Assembly: GCF_900096565.1 (NCBI RefSeq)
Contig: NZ_FMYP01000022.1
Span: forward strand, 1-50,677
Length of the DNA: 50,677 nucleotides
Direction of reading: 5' to 3'
Source of the DNA: Williamwhitmania taraxaci
GTDB taxonomy: Bacteria; Bacteroidota; Bacteroidia; Bacteroidales; Williamwhitmaniaceae
A program made the translations under genes and the position numbers. Numbering within the stretch: the stretch's first letter is position 1; each line of letters starts with the position of its first letter. Under the pieces are notes generated by a model. That model was not told the DNA's origin. It made no database searches and saw only the letters and a program-made list of their open reading frames with translations. Below, piece by piece: positions 1-9,275 of the stretch.

Positions 1-224
1 AGCATAGTAAAGGTCTTGCCGCACGTTTTGCACTTGGAGCGCTGCCTCCCATTGAACATGCTGTGCTTAATGATCATGCTGCTCGAGCAGTGGGGGCAGA
101 CTTTCGCCTCCCCCAGCTGAGCCGTAAGTGATGCATCCGTATTTTTCAGCTCCCGCATTACCGTAACGCGCTCTTGTTCTGTCAACTGTTTTGCGAGTTC
201 TCGGATTTGTTCAATTATTGTCAT
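1..224 (-). CDS. IS1595-type transposase, N-terminal part
   Basis: This is the start of a DDE transposase, truncated by the window edge after about 74 codons. The start is the ATG at 224-222; the in-frame codons just upstream include a stop. The visible protein has a short helical leader rich in E, R and Q. It is followed by a zinc ribbon starting with CPHC and continuing to CKTCGK, as in IS1595-family transposases, where the ribbon is thought to bind DNA. The copy at 50383-50677 encodes the same residues over the shared stretch. The catalytic domain is not in the window, so activity cannot be judged. Confidence 0.8.
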   Translation of the reverse strand, partial: MTIIEQIRELAKQLTEQERVTVMRELKNTDASLTAQLGEAKVCPHCSSSMIIKHSMFNGRQRSKCKTCGKTFTM

Positions 225-287
225 ATCATAGAGACTTTCCACTAAGATAAGCAAATTTTTGCAACAACATTATCACTGAATAGAGCC
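1..287 (-). mobile_element. IS1595-type insertion sequence, left copy (5' end only)
   Basis: This is the transposase-start end of an insertion sequence, running off the left edge of the window. Its reverse complement matches 50320-50677 without a visible difference, including the 63 bases between the IS tip and the transposase start codon. The match begins at GGCTCTATTCAGTG (tip at 287 here, 50320 on the right), and the flanks outside it differ. The IS1595 assignment rests on the zinc-ribbon transposase. The far end and target duplication are outside the window. Confidence 0.85.
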
Positions 288-581
288 AATTGTTTTTGAG
301 TTGCACATAAAATACAAGGTGCAAAAATACAATTTAATTTTTGTTAATGGTGTCGTTTGTAAAAATATGCTTTTAAACTGCATACGTAAGTGAAATGGCA
401 CAAAAGATCATTTCTACAACTTGTCTTTTTAGGTTTGGTCAAGCAAAATCTTGATTATATACAGGACAATGTGGCTCCCGGTGGTAATTGGTTAGCGATA
501 TTATTTCTTAGATTCCCCATTTGATTTTCACCAAAAACAGGCTTACCTTTATCGTATTGTTTATTCATAAAGGCGAGGGGG
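288..581. other. Intergenic region between IS and Na/Pi cotransporter gene
   Basis: About 290 bases, AT-rich, with no convincing gene on either strand. It should hold the promoter of the gene at 582, but I see no perfect TAnnTTTG box. A purine-rich stretch (aggcgaggggg) directly precedes the ATG at 582 and may act as a ribosome binding site. Confidence 0.4.
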
Positions 582-2663
582 ATGCTACAGCGATTGCTTT
601 TAGTTTTTTTTGGAGTAGTATTTGCCATTGTATTTGGACATACATCTGTTGCCCAGCCAACTATTACGATTCGGGATGCCAAGAGTAGTAAGGTTTCCGA
701 AAGTTTCAACACCCGATTAAACAAGTCTGTTTCCTTTATTGTTTGCACTACCGATTCCGCGGGGGCTCCTATTGTTGGGTCCAAAATTGTATCGACCATT
801 ATTAGTGGTCCCGGTGGTTATGGTGCCACCTTTTCGCACGATTCGTTAAAAACCAATCGGAGAGGAGAAGCCCTCATTACATTTCTTCCAGCAAAGGGGG
901 ATGGCCGCTACCTAATAAAAATTTATGCCGAATATAAGATACGGCAGACGGCAGCGGTGGTTCAAGTAGATGTTAAGGAGCGTCGTTGGGTTTGGTTACT
1001 CTTTGTTGGACTAGTAGGTGGGCTCGCTTTTTTCTTTCTAGGGCTCGAGATGTTGAGCAATGGGCTCAAAAAACTCAGCGGAGGTAGGATGCGCACCATG
1101 CTCACTACCCTAACCAAGAATAGAATAATGGGCGCAGGGTTGGGCAGCTTGCTCACCATGATTTTTCAAAGCAGTACCGCCACCTCTGTGATGCTGGTTA
1201 GCTTGGTTGAGAGCAAGTTGATGCAGTTTAGGCAAACCATTGCCATTCTTCTCGGTGCCGCATTGGGAACATCACTTACCATGCAGCTGATTGCCTTCAA
1301 AATTACCAGCTACTCCCTGTTTTTCGTCGCCATTGGGTTTATCATTACCTTAATAGGGAAGAAGCAAAAGACGAAAAATATAGGATCGGCTATTCTTGGA
1401 TTTGGGATTCTCTTTTTTGGGATGGATCTAATGGCTACCTCCATGGCTCCACTCCGCACGTTTGAACCCTTTATCGATATTCTTTCTCGCTTTCAGAATC
1501 CCATATTGGGTATTTTGGCTGGGACAATATTCACCGCTCTCCTACAGAGTAGCGCAGCCTTTATTGGAATTGTTATAACACTCGCATCGCAAGGATTAAT
1601 CTCCTTGGAGGCATCTATTCCGTTGATGCTTGGTGCAAATATTGGAAGTACAGTAACCGCCATTATTGCCAGTGCAAAGGGTGGATCTCAAGCAAAGCAA
1701 GTGGCGTGGTCAAATGCCATTTTCAAAATATTTTGGGTTCTCATCGTTGTGTGGATCATACCCCAGTTTGTTAATCTGGTATACTATATCTCTCCATCTC
1801 CCGAGGGAAATGTTGATGCCTTGATGCAAGTAGTTCCGCGTCAGATAGCCAATGCTCATACAATTTACAATGTTATTATTCTCATCCTCACCTTGCCATT
1901 TATTGATCCCTTTGCTCGGCTGGTAGAGAGGCTTTTTCCACCTAAAGTAGAGCATGTAAAAACAATGTATTTGGAGAAAAGCCTTATGGCGACACCATCT
2001 CTGGCGTTGTTGGGAGCCAAGAAAGAGGTTATTTTAGTTGCGCATCAAATTCAAGATATGCTCAATGATATAATTCTCCCTTTCTTTACCAAGGAGGATA
2101 TGCTCTTACCACAGATTACTGCAGCGGAAAAGCAGCTGGATAAGATTACCCGAGCCATCAATAGTTTTTTAGTGGAGTTAACGCGCCAAGAGGTAAACGA
2201 GGAAGAAATTCAGGAAGCCTACTTGATAATGTACACCAATAACGAATTGGAGCAAATTGCGGAACTAATTGCCAACAATATGGTAAACCGTGCCGCAGCT
2301 TGGATTGAGAGCGATCACGAATTTTCGGACGAGGGTAAACGCGAACTCATGCTCTACCACCTTCAGACGCAGAAGCAACTCAGTCGCGCCATTGCAGTTT
2401 TCAAGGATTTTAATCTAGAGAAAACGAAGCATGCCGAACAGAAGTATAAGAAGTTTCGAATGCAAGCCATCGAGTTGGAGAAGCAGCATTATCAACGCTT
2501 AAAGGAGGATGTGGAGAAGTCAGTTACCAGCAGCCGAACCCATCTGGAGTTGGTTTCGTCGCTACGAGTCATTGGGAGTCATGCCACCAATATCGTAAGA
2601 ACCCACCTGCCAAACCTAAAAGACGACTTGGCGGCCGTTAAAGCAATGGAGGGAACTCCTTAG
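582..2663 (+). CDS. Na/Pi cotransporter family protein with N-terminal Ig-like and C-terminal PhoU-like domains
   Basis: Probable sodium-dependent phosphate transporter of the inner membrane, 693 residues. A signal-like hydrophobic segment (about 4-24) is followed by a beta-rich, bacterial Ig-like region (about 26-132). Then comes the membrane core with the two inverted family repeats. Each repeat carries the diagnostic QSS motif: QSSTATS at 196-202 and QSSAAFIG at 322-329. After about residue 475 the protein becomes a long, charged, helical PhoU-like region. The extracytoplasmic Ig-like domain in front of the transporter is less common than the transporter-PhoU fusion. It would lie outside the cytoplasmic membrane. 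No pst or pho genes are nearby, so phosphate regulation is not shown by context. It could also move another anion. Confidence 0.88.
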   Translation: MLQRLLLVFFGVVFAIVFGHTSVAQPTITIRDAKSSKVSESFNTRLNKSVSFIVCTTDSAGAPIVGSKIVSTIISGPGGYGATFSHDSLKTNRRGEALITFLPAKGDGRYLIKIYAEYKIRQTAAVVQVDVKERRWVWLLFVGLVGGLAFFFLGLEMLSNGLKKLSGGRMRTMLTTLTKNRIMGAGLGSLLTMIFQSSTATSVMLVSLVESKLMQFRQTIAILLGAALGTSLTMQLIAFKITSYSLFFVAIGFIITLIGKKQKTKNIGSAILGFGILFFGMDLMATSMAPLRTFEPFIDILSRFQNPILGILAGTIFTALLQSSAAFIGIVITLASQGLISLEASIPLMLGANIGSTVTAIIASAKGGSQAKQVAWSNAIFKIFWVLIVVWIIPQFVNLVYYISPSPEGNVDALMQVVPRQIANAHTIYNVIILILTLPFIDPFARLVERLFPPKVEHVKTMYLEKSLMATPSLALLGAKKEVILVAHQIQDMLNDIILPFFTKEDMLLPQITAAEKQLDKITRAINSFLVELTRQEVNEEEIQEAYLIMYTNNELEQIAELIANNMVNRAAAWIESDHEFSDEGKRELMLYHLQTQKQLSRAIAVFKDFNLEKTKHAEQKYKKFRMQAIELEKQHYQRLKEDVEKSVTSSRTHLELVSSLRVIGSHATNIVRTHLPNLKDDLAAVKAMEGTP

Positions 2664-2752
2664 TCCTTTACACTTTCGCCTTCGAGGGGTTCGTCTGTTT
2701 TTAATCGCTCGTAGTTTATTGCCCTACGCTTCGCATCGTACCTCTTTTTTTC

Positions 2753-2760
2753 TACTTTTG
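2753..2760 (+). promoter_or_regulatory. Candidate -7 box (TACTTTTG)
   Basis: TACTTTTG matches the TAnnTTTG -7 element of the Bacteroidota primary sigma factor. It lies 20 bases before the ATG at 2781, giving a very short leader. No clear TTG -33 element is seen at the usual distance, so this is tentative. Confidence 0.35.
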
Positions 2761-2780
2761 ACTTGACTAATATTTTCTCC

Positions 2781-3977
2781 ATGGCTCGTTTCACGCTCGA
2801 ACTTATTATAGATAGTAAGCAGGTTAAGGAATTCTTGCAACTTCCTGTAAGGTTATATAAAAATGAACCTAACTGGGTTCGGCCACTCGATAATGAGATT
2901 GAAGTCGTTTTCGATCCAAAGAAAAATAAGCTGCTGCGTAAGGGCGAGGTCGCTCGCTGGCTTCTGCGAAACAGTCAAAACGTGGTGGTTGGTCGGGTTG
3001 CGGCCTTTATCAACCAGGAAGTAGTATTGAAAGAGGAGCAACCAACAGGTGGGATGGGTTTCTTTGAGTGCATTAACGATCAGGAAGCGGCCTTTATGCT
3101 CTTTGATCAGTGTAAGAAATGGCTTCAAGATAGAGGTATGGAGGCCATGGATGGTCCTATCAATTTTGGCGATCGGGATAGATGGTGGGGATGTTTGACG
3201 CAAGGCTTCGAATGTTTCCCAAACTATGGCATGCCATATAATTTCAGTTACTATGGCGAAATGTTTGAGGCGTATGGATTTAGGAACTACTTTAACCAGT
3301 ATACCTACTCTCGGCCGGTATCCATGGAAGGAGTAAGCCCTATCCTTAAGGAAAAAGCCGACCGGCTTGCGCTCAATCCTGAATATTCTTTTGGTCACAT
3401 CCAACTAAACAACCCCGAAAAGTTGGCCAGCGATTTTCGCACTGTCTATAATAAGGGTTGGGCTAAGCATGGTGGCGTTCCCGAAATGAGTGAAGCACAC
3501 GCAAAGGCTCTGGTAAAGGAACTAAAACCCATTCTTGATCCAAAGTTGGTTTATTTTGCCTACCACAACGATGAACCCATCGGATTCTTTGTAATGATTC
3601 CTCAAATCAACGAAGTTATTCGTCATCTAAACGGGAACCTAAATTTGTGGGGGAAAGTAAAATTCTTCTACTATCTGAAAATCAAAAAAGTGTGTAGAGT
3701 TTCTCTCGGCCAAATATTTGGGATAATCCCTGAATACCAAGGTAAAGGCGTTGAAGGAGGGCTAGTCTTGGCTTTTGCTAACACTGCGTTACAAAAAGGA
3801 TTTCGATATACCGAAATGGAAATGAATTGGATTGGCGATTTTAATCCTGTAATGATGCGTTTTATGGAACAAATTGGGTCGAAAATAAGTAAGACACATG
3901 TTACCTATCGTCTCTTGTTCAATCCCGATAAAGAGTTTAAGCGTGCAAAAGCCATCGGTCGATCAAAGAAACCATAA
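2781..3977 (+). CDS. GNAT-like (acyl-CoA N-acyltransferase fold) protein of unknown substrate
   Basis: A soluble protein of 398 residues. I place the start at the ATG 2781, giving MARFTLELI, rather than the in-frame TTG 18 bases upstream. The C-terminal third looks like a GNAT fold, with a strand followed by GIIPEYQGKGVEGGL, resembling the acyl-CoA-binding loop (Q/R-x-x-G-x-G/A). A conserved-looking DGPINFGDRDRWWG block lies in the middle. Such two-lobed proteins are widespread in Bacteroidota and usually annotated only as acetyltransferase-like. The stop is 12 bases before the next gene, so the two are probably co-transcribed. The substrate cannot be inferred. Confidence 0.7.
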   Translation: MARFTLELIIDSKQVKEFLQLPVRLYKNEPNWVRPLDNEIEVVFDPKKNKLLRKGEVARWLLRNSQNVVVGRVAAFINQEVVLKEEQPTGGMGFFECINDQEAAFMLFDQCKKWLQDRGMEAMDGPINFGDRDRWWGCLTQGFECFPNYGMPYNFSYYGEMFEAYGFRNYFNQYTYSRPVSMEGVSPILKEKADRLALNPEYSFGHIQLNNPEKLASDFRTVYNKGWAKHGGVPEMSEAHAKALVKELKPILDPKLVYFAYHNDEPIGFFVMIPQINEVIRHLNGNLNLWGKVKFFYYLKIKKVCRVSLGQIFGIIPEYQGKGVEGGLVLAFANTALQKGFRYTEMEMNWIGDFNPVMMRFMEQIGSKISKTHVTYRLLFNPDKEFKRAKAIGRSKKP

Positions 3978-3989
3978 ATCAAGCGTGCA

Positions 3990-5987
3990 ATGAACTGTGC
4001 TTACAAATACATTTGGATATCGCTGCCATTCTTGCTGATGCCATTCTTGGCCACAGCACAAAAGGAGATAAAGACCAGCCTCGTTTTTTCCGATACCGTA
4101 AAGACACCCTTCACCAGCCAGTGGCAATACTTATCGACCGATATATATCTTTTCAATGGTTCTTCTTTCAATAGCCTCATAAATCAGCTTAACGCTCAAG
4201 ATTACGAACGAAAGGGTTGGTTTTCGCCCAAGCCACCAAAGGAAAATTTGGAATTCCTTTTGCTTACGGCCGAGATGAAGAATCTGCGGCTCTTTGGACC
4301 CAATGAGTTGGTTTACCCGCTCTACAATTTCCAAGTGAATAAGGATCGAGATAATAAGTATCAAACGCTTGTAAGCGATAACCTCGACTATGTTCGTATC
4401 ATTGACAACTTGCCGCTTTACTCTGCCGGAAATTTTATCGACGCCACCATTCGGGCTCGTGCAATTACCACCAATACGCGCGATGAGGTCCTTAACATGG
4501 TTGCGGGGCAACTGAAAAACCTGTCCACCCTTACCAACCCAACTGCTGCCGCCTTCACGCTGGTCGGCGAGTTTGGTTCTTTTCTGGAAGCGTCTACCCG
4601 TAAAAAGGAGTACCGATTTAGCTCCACCATTCGCCTTTTCGAACAGAAAAACTTTGATACCCGACTGCATTCTATTCGGGTTTATGCGCTCACGGCTGGT
4701 AATAACGAGGCACCATTCATCCCTACTACGCTGGTTAAGGAATTTATGGATACCACTTACAATCCGAGCATTTCCCGCAAACTTTTACAGGAGTTAATCC
4801 CTTACAAGGGTTCGCCACTTATTGTGGTGGTTAACTATAAATCGCTCTACCGTATGGAGCAAATTTCGGGCGATGAGATAACGGTGCAGAACATCGATAA
4901 GCGGAGGCTTCGCATTGAGAACGAATACGCCAGAGGTTTGGTAAGCAATGAAACGTACCAACTCGAGAAGAACTTTCTTGACTTCTTAAAGTCCTTCTAT
5001 GAACTAAAACGCTCCATCGAACTATATAAGCTGAACTTTAAAGTTTCGGGTTCGAACGGCACTGGTAGTAGCCTTATGCAGGTTGCATTTGCATACAGGC
5101 AACTGCTCCGTTTAAATCGCGATCACGATATAATAAATGTTGGTAATACCACGTATGCTTCGGTTTTTAAGCCCGAATACAATACAGTGCAAGGGTATGC
5201 CGGACTTTACCTCGAAGAGGATATCAATTTGAAAAGTACGCGGGAGTTAGTGCTGGCCATAAACGAAGTGGAGGCTGGTCTGATCCCTAAAAAACAGGAT
5301 GGAAAGGAGGCAATGGTTGGTAAGCTTCATTTTGCCGACATCTTCAATGTAGACCAATGGAACTCTTCCACCGAAGGAAAAATAACGGCCTCTGCGCTTC
5401 GAAGCCTTGAGGAGTCAATATATGTGGAGAAATTTTCCGTAGAAGTGGAAAAAATTAAAGCTACTAAGGCTACCGATAAGAATGGCACAGCCTCGGATAA
5501 GCTGCAGGAGATGCTTCGGGAAACCGCCTGTATGACTTGTCGAGATCGAGCTATTATGGCGATAAAGAGTTTTCGCAGTAGTTACGAGGAGTATTTACGG
5601 CTAAGCGAGTTGCATCGCAAGGATAGTTTGAGCCTTGTGGCAATGGCACAATCTTATGTCTTCCTTCAAAAATATCAGATCATTGAGTATAATCTCCATC
5701 AACAATACATGCAGCAACAGCCTCTTCCGCTAAGCGTTGATTTGCTTCAGAAACGGTTGATGATCGTTAAGCGAGACATCGGTGATCTTTACGATTACTC
5801 GGCCCTTTCGGTTGGCGATAATCCTGCCGAAATAGTTAGGGAACTCAACAGAAAAATGGAGACACTTATGATTGAAATTCCGAAAAGTTTCGAGTTTATT
5901 TGCTCCCGTAGGCCTGATTTGTGCGAACCAACTAGGGAAAAACAACCAGAGACTTCCTCCGATACGGTAAGGATTACGGCCAAGTAA
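3990..5987 (+). CDS. Exported protein of unknown function
   Basis: A protein of 665 residues that I do not recognise. It starts with a clear signal peptide (charged start, hydrophobic core, ALATAQ-type cleavage region near residue 24). The rest has no transmembrane stretch and no obvious metal or catalytic motif. It is a mix of strand-like and helical segments with a helical second half. A CMTC pair occurs in the C-terminal third. It follows the GNAT-like gene by 12 bases, so a shared transcript is likely. Location is probably periplasmic or outer-membrane associated. A role cannot be given. Confidence 0.8.
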   Translation: MNCAYKYIWISLPFLLMPFLATAQKEIKTSLVFSDTVKTPFTSQWQYLSTDIYLFNGSSFNSLINQLNAQDYERKGWFSPKPPKENLEFLLLTAEMKNLRLFGPNELVYPLYNFQVNKDRDNKYQTLVSDNLDYVRIIDNLPLYSAGNFIDATIRARAITTNTRDEVLNMVAGQLKNLSTLTNPTAAAFTLVGEFGSFLEASTRKKEYRFSSTIRLFEQKNFDTRLHSIRVYALTAGNNEAPFIPTTLVKEFMDTTYNPSISRKLLQELIPYKGSPLIVVVNYKSLYRMEQISGDEITVQNIDKRRLRIENEYARGLVSNETYQLEKNFLDFLKSFYELKRSIELYKLNFKVSGSNGTGSSLMQVAFAYRQLLRLNRDHDIINVGNTTYASVFKPEYNTVQGYAGLYLEEDINLKSTRELVLAINEVEAGLIPKKQDGKEAMVGKLHFADIFNVDQWNSSTEGKITASALRSLEESIYVEKFSVEVEKIKATKATDKNGTASDKLQEMLRETACMTCRDRAIMAIKSFRSSYEEYLRLSELHRKDSLSLVAMAQSYVFLQKYQIIEYNLHQQYMQQQPLPLSVDLLQKRLMIVKRDIGDLYDYSALSVGDNPAEIVRELNRKMETLMIEIPKSFEFICSRRPDLCEPTREKQPETSSDTVRITAK

Positions 5988-6029
5988 AAGGATCTTTATT
6001 TACTTTTTGTAACGTAACATAGTATTACC

Positions 6030-7235
6030 ATGCAGTCGATAAAGACAATTTTCAAGGTAGGTTTTGGCCCAAGTAGTAGCCACACCATTGGCCCATGCCG
6101 TGCAGCCGAAATATTTTCGGATAAGCATCCCAATGCAGCCAGTTACCGCATTACTCTCTATGGCAGTTTAGCCGCTACTGGTATCGGTCACGGTACCGAC
6201 ACTGCCCTCCACAAATATTTTGGCGATCGAAAACTGGAGGTAGTTTGGATGCCCGAATTTGACCATCCTGCCCATCCAAATGCCATGCTCATTGAATCGC
6301 TGGATGCCCAAGCAGCAGTAACTGGCAGTTGGGAGGTTTTTAGCATTGGAGGCGGTGACTTGCGCGATGCCAACGGAATTGTGGGTACCAAGGAGACCTA
6401 TCCACTCTCAAATATGACCGATATTTTAAAGTGGTGCAAAAAGGAGGGTCGCACATTCTGGGAGTATGTGGAGACGTATGAAGATCCCGATATTTGGGAA
6501 TACCTCGCCGATATTTGGAAGGTAATGCAGAAGAGCATAAAGGATGGGCTCGACAATGAGGGCGTACTTCCTGGCCCCATTAAGCTACAGCGCAAAGCAT
6601 CCTCGAGCTTTGCTAAGGCGGTGGCTAGCCATAATCCACAGAGGAGTATTGGATTGCTTTTTTCATACGCATTGGCCGTTTCCGAAGAGAATGCTTCGGG
6701 AAATACTATTGCTATTTCGCCGACGTGCGGGGCTGCAGGTGTTTTACCCTCAGTTCTTTACTATGCGGCTACTACCCACGAACATGTTACCGAGAAGAAA
6801 ATTTTACGCGCACTGGCAACGGCCGGCTTGGTCGGAAATATAGTCAAAACGAATGCCTCCATATCGGGTGCCGAAGTTGGGTGTCAGGGCGAGATAGGTA
6901 CCGGCTGCTCCATGGCCGCTGCAGCCTTCACACAACTCCTAGGTGGCACCACAAAGCAAATTGAGTATGCCGCCGAAATGGGCTTCGAGCATAACCTTGG
7001 TCTCACCTGCGATCCGGTTCTAGGATACGTGCAAATACCCTGTATTGAGCGTAATGCGGTGGCTGCAGGCAAGGCTTGGCAGTGTGCTACATACGCACTT
7101 TACTCCGACGGTGGACACAAGATTTCATTCGATCAGGTAGTAGAAACCATGGCCCAAACCGGAAAGGATTTGCAGAGTGCCTATCGCGAAACTGGTTATG
7201 GCGGGTTGGCAAAAAACTGGGAGTCGTTTAAGTAG
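6030..7235 (+). CDS. sdaA: L-serine ammonia-lyase (Fe-S dependent serine dehydratase)
   Basis: Converts L-serine to pyruvate and ammonia in the cytoplasm using a [4Fe-4S] cluster. The 401-residue protein is a single-chain form. The N-terminal beta-domain opens with the family hallmark [11 protein letters not shown] at 12-22. The C-terminal alpha-domain contains [28 protein letters not shown] and [12 protein letters not shown], which supply the cluster cysteines. It stands 42 bases after the preceding unknown gene and is followed by an AlaX-type gene for a protein that removes serine from mischarged tRNA(Ala). That link through serine is suggestive but only positional. Confidence 0.95.
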   Translation: MQSIKTIFKVGFGPSSSHTIGPCRAAEIFSDKHPNAASYRITLYGSLAATGIGHGTDTALHKYFGDRKLEVVWMPEFDHPAHPNAMLIESLDAQAAVTGSWEVFSIGGGDLRDANGIVGTKETYPLSNMTDILKWCKKEGRTFWEYVETYEDPDIWEYLADIWKVMQKSIKDGLDNEGVLPGPIKLQRKASSSFAKAVASHNPQRSIGLLFSYALAVSEENASGNTIAISPTCGAAGVLPSVLYYAATTHEHVTEKKILRALATAGLVGNIVKTNASISGAEVGCQGEIGTGCSMAAAAFTQLLGGTTKQIEYAAEMGFEHNLGLTCDPVLGYVQIPCIERNAVAAGKAWQCATYALYSDGGHKISFDQVVETMAQTGKDLQSAYRETGYGGLAKNWESFK

Positions 7236-7238
7236 ATG

Positions 7239-7266
7239 GAAGTCAGAAGACCGAAGTCGGAAGTAG
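7239..7266. repeat. Short degenerate 7-bp tandem repeat
   Basis: Four consecutive 7-base units of the form GAAGNNN (gaagtca, gaagacc, gaagtcg, gaagtag) directly after the sdaA stop. It is too short to assign a function. Confidence 0.45.
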
Positions 7267-7342
7267 GCGCGATTACATTTTTTAAGCCAACAGTTAACGT
7301 TCGGTATAAGAAATATATGTTGAAGCATAAATAGGAAAATCC

Positions 7343-7789
7343 ATGTCGGAGAAACACTACGATCCACAAATGCATACGGCCGAGCATATTCTCAACCAGA
7401 CGATGGTGAGGATGTTTGGCTGTAGCCGTTCGTTCAGCAGCCATCTCGAGAAGAAGAAGAGCAAGTGCGACTATCACTTTAGCCGTGCCCTTTTGGAGCA
7501 AGAGGTGGAAGAGTTACAAAACACCATAAATGTAATAATTGCCAGCAACAGAGAAGTTACCGAGGAGCAAATTTCACGGAGCCAAGCCGAGCAGGAGTAT
7601 AACCTCGGACGCCTCCCCAACGATGTGGGCGACACCATTCGCATCATTAGGGTGGAGGGCTACGATGCCTGCCCGTGTATCGGTACGCACGTGGCAAACA
7701 CTTCCGAGATAGGGCAGGTTAGAATTATCTCAACCGATTTTGCTGAAGGAGTGCTGCGTATTCGGTTCAAATTGGATAGGCCGGAATAG
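7343..7789 (+). CDS. AlaX-type alanyl-tRNA editing protein
   Basis: A 148-residue stand-alone editing domain related to the second additional domain of AlaRS. Such proteins deacylate Ser-tRNA(Ala) and Gly-tRNA(Ala) in trans. The zinc site is complete: HTAEH gives His11 and His15, and CIGTH gives Cys112 and His116. The length is that of the short AlaX class, lacking the AlaRS glycine-rich and C-terminal domains. The ATG at 7343 gives MSEKHYD and a normal N-terminus. It lies 107 bases after serine dehydratase on the same strand, perhaps in the same transcript. Substrate preference (Ser versus Gly) cannot be read from the sequence. Confidence 0.88.
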   Translation: MSEKHYDPQMHTAEHILNQTMVRMFGCSRSFSSHLEKKKSKCDYHFSRALLEQEVEELQNTINVIIASNREVTEEQISRSQAEQEYNLGRLPNDVGDTIRIIRVEGYDACPCIGTHVANTSEIGQVRIISTDFAEGVLRIRFKLDRPE

Positions 7790-7797
7790 TTATTTAA

Positions 7798-8007
7798 AAG
7801 TATGAGCGCCACTTTGCCGGCAACGATGAGTATATACAGCAATGTCGGAACGATCTGAAGGGGGCAATTGCCTACACAAAGAAATTCCAAAAGGAGAAGC
7901 AGGTAAGCAAAGTCGATGCCATATCGGGTGCCACTTGGGCACACAACCTTTTTACCGAGGCGGTGAAGATTGCGCTGGAGAAGGCAGCGAAAGTGAAGAA
8001 AAAATAG
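7798..8007 (+). pseudogene. C-terminal remnant of an FMN-binding domain protein
   Basis: The frame from 7801 to the stop at 8005-8007 encodes about 68 residues starting YERHFAG. It contains DAISGATWAHN, close to the covalent FMN attachment motif (SGAT) of FMN-binding domain proteins such as RnfG/NqrC and their small periplasmic relatives. A stop lies in frame at 7795-7797 and no start codon fits the domain, so the 5' part of the gene is missing. The remnant begins only 8 bases after the alaX stop, suggesting a deletion joined the two. It may also be a decayed gene rather than a clean deletion. Confidence 0.65.
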
Positions 8008-8107
8008 TTTCTCTATCCTAATCGAGAATAAATAATAATACTCCTATAGCTAGGCCAATAGGTTGCACATATCCCGATTTTGAAATACATTAGCAAAAAA
8101 GATTGCC

Positions 8108-8326
8108 ATGGGAAATTTTATTTTACTTGGAATATTTGGTGGACAGGAGATGCTCTTTGTCTTGCTTATTATCGTTTTGCTGTTTGGAGCAAAGAAAATA
8201 CCCGATCTGATGCGTGGGTTAGGTAAGGGTGTGGCCGAATACAAAAAGGCCAAAGACGATGTTATATCGGAGATTGATAAGGCTAATAACGAAGCCATTA
8301 CCAAGGAAGAGAAGAAGAGCGAATAG
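8108..8326 (+). CDS. tatA: Sec-independent protein translocase TatA/TatE
   Basis: A 72-residue TatA-type subunit that forms the pore-like oligomer of the twin-arginine translocase. It has one N-terminal membrane helix (about 10-27). A hinge and amphipathic helix follow (FGAKKIPDLMRGLGKGVAEY), the typical TatA layout, and then a short charged tail. TatC follows 35 bases later on the same strand. No TatB is seen, which is normal where TatA serves both roles. A Tat substrate candidate is encoded on the other strand at 17167-18111. Confidence 0.93.
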   Translation: MGNFILLGIFGGQEMLFVLLIIVLLFGAKKIPDLMRGLGKGVAEYKKAKDDVISEIDKANNEAITKEEKKSE

Positions 8327-8361
8327 CTCTCTGGAAATAATCGCTTTTATCCGTTACCACT

Positions 8362-9159
8362 TTGCAAGATTTTTGGGATCACTTCGAGGAGCTAAGGCGT
8401 CGGTTTATTCGCGCCCTAGTGGTTTGCCTTTTCGCATGCATTGGAGCCTTCTTTTTCAAAGGCTTTATTTTTGACGACTTGCTATTTGCACCCCTCAACA
8501 ATAAATTTATTACCTACCACTGGCTTTGCTGGTTTGGTAACAAGTTTGGCATCGACGGGCTTTGCGTAGGTGCGTTGCCGGTAAATCTCATGAACACGGA
8601 GATTGGTGGGCAGTTTAAGTGGCACCTGATGGCCACAATTGTAGCGGGAATTGTGATCTCCTTTCCTTACTTTGTATTTCAAATATGGCGTTTTGTTCAG
8701 CCAGCCCTGAGCTCAAAAGAGAAGAAATTCTTACGTGGATTTAGTGCCATTACCTCAGGACTGTTCTTTCTCGGAATCCTATTCGGCTACTATATTGTGC
8801 TGCCGCTAACCTTAGCGTTCCTGAGCAACTACACCATAAGTCCTCAGATTGAAAACCATATTACCCTAGCCAGCTACCTTTCTACTACAGTCTTTCTACC
8901 ACTAACCATTGGAATGGTTTTCGAACTACCCCTTCTGGTTTACTTTCTCAGCAAAATTGGGTTTATCACCTCCGCCCTAATGCGCAAGTTTCGCAAGCAT
9001 GCCTTTGTGCTGATATTGATTGTGGCTGGAATAATTACTCCCTCCACCGATGTTTTCAGCCAACTGTTAGTAGGTTTACCACTCTATGTGCTATTTGAAA
9101 TAAGCATATGGGTTGCGGTGCGAAACGAAAAAAGTGAGGCATTGACTAGCGACATGTAA
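8362..9159 (+). CDS. tatC: Sec-independent protein translocase TatC (TTG start)
   Basis: The multispanning Tat receptor that recognises the twin-arginine signal, 265 residues with six predicted membrane helices. The N-terminus MQDFWDHFEELRRRF matches the conserved TatC start (WDHxEELR). The start must be the TTG at 8362. In frame, a stop lies at 8338-8340 and no ATG or GTG occurs between it and the conserved motif. The C-terminal helices carry the usual FELPLLVYFL and GIITPSTDVFSQ segments. It probably forms an operon with tatA. The rare start codon may lower its translation relative to TatA, which is needed in excess. Confidence 0.93.
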   Translation: MQDFWDHFEELRRRFIRALVVCLFACIGAFFFKGFIFDDLLFAPLNNKFITYHWLCWFGNKFGIDGLCVGALPVNLMNTEIGGQFKWHLMATIVAGIVISFPYFVFQIWRFVQPALSSKEKKFLRGFSAITSGLFFLGILFGYYIVLPLTLAFLSNYTISPQIENHITLASYLSTTVFLPLTIGMVFELPLLVYFLSKIGFITSALMRKFRKHAFVLILIVAGIITPSTDVFSQLLVGLPLYVLFEISIWVAVRNEKSEALTSDM

Positions 9160-9275
9160 CAGTTAGTCAGTGCAAATGATTATTCCGAGATAGGCGAAAA
9201 TAGGGCAATGTGATCACTGTTCGATCTTAACCTTGATTCGGGGTCAAAGTCACATTAACAAATTATTCTTCCGAC

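Noticed and set aside
4131-4670. A 179-codon minus-strand frame inside the exported protein at 3990-5987
   Set aside because: It has no signal, domain or promoter, and the plus-strand gene is convincing with a signal peptide.
9160-9275. Terminator between tatC and ctaB
   Set aside because: Only a 7-bp AATGTGA/TCACATT pair with a loop of over 30 bases is visible, too weak to call.
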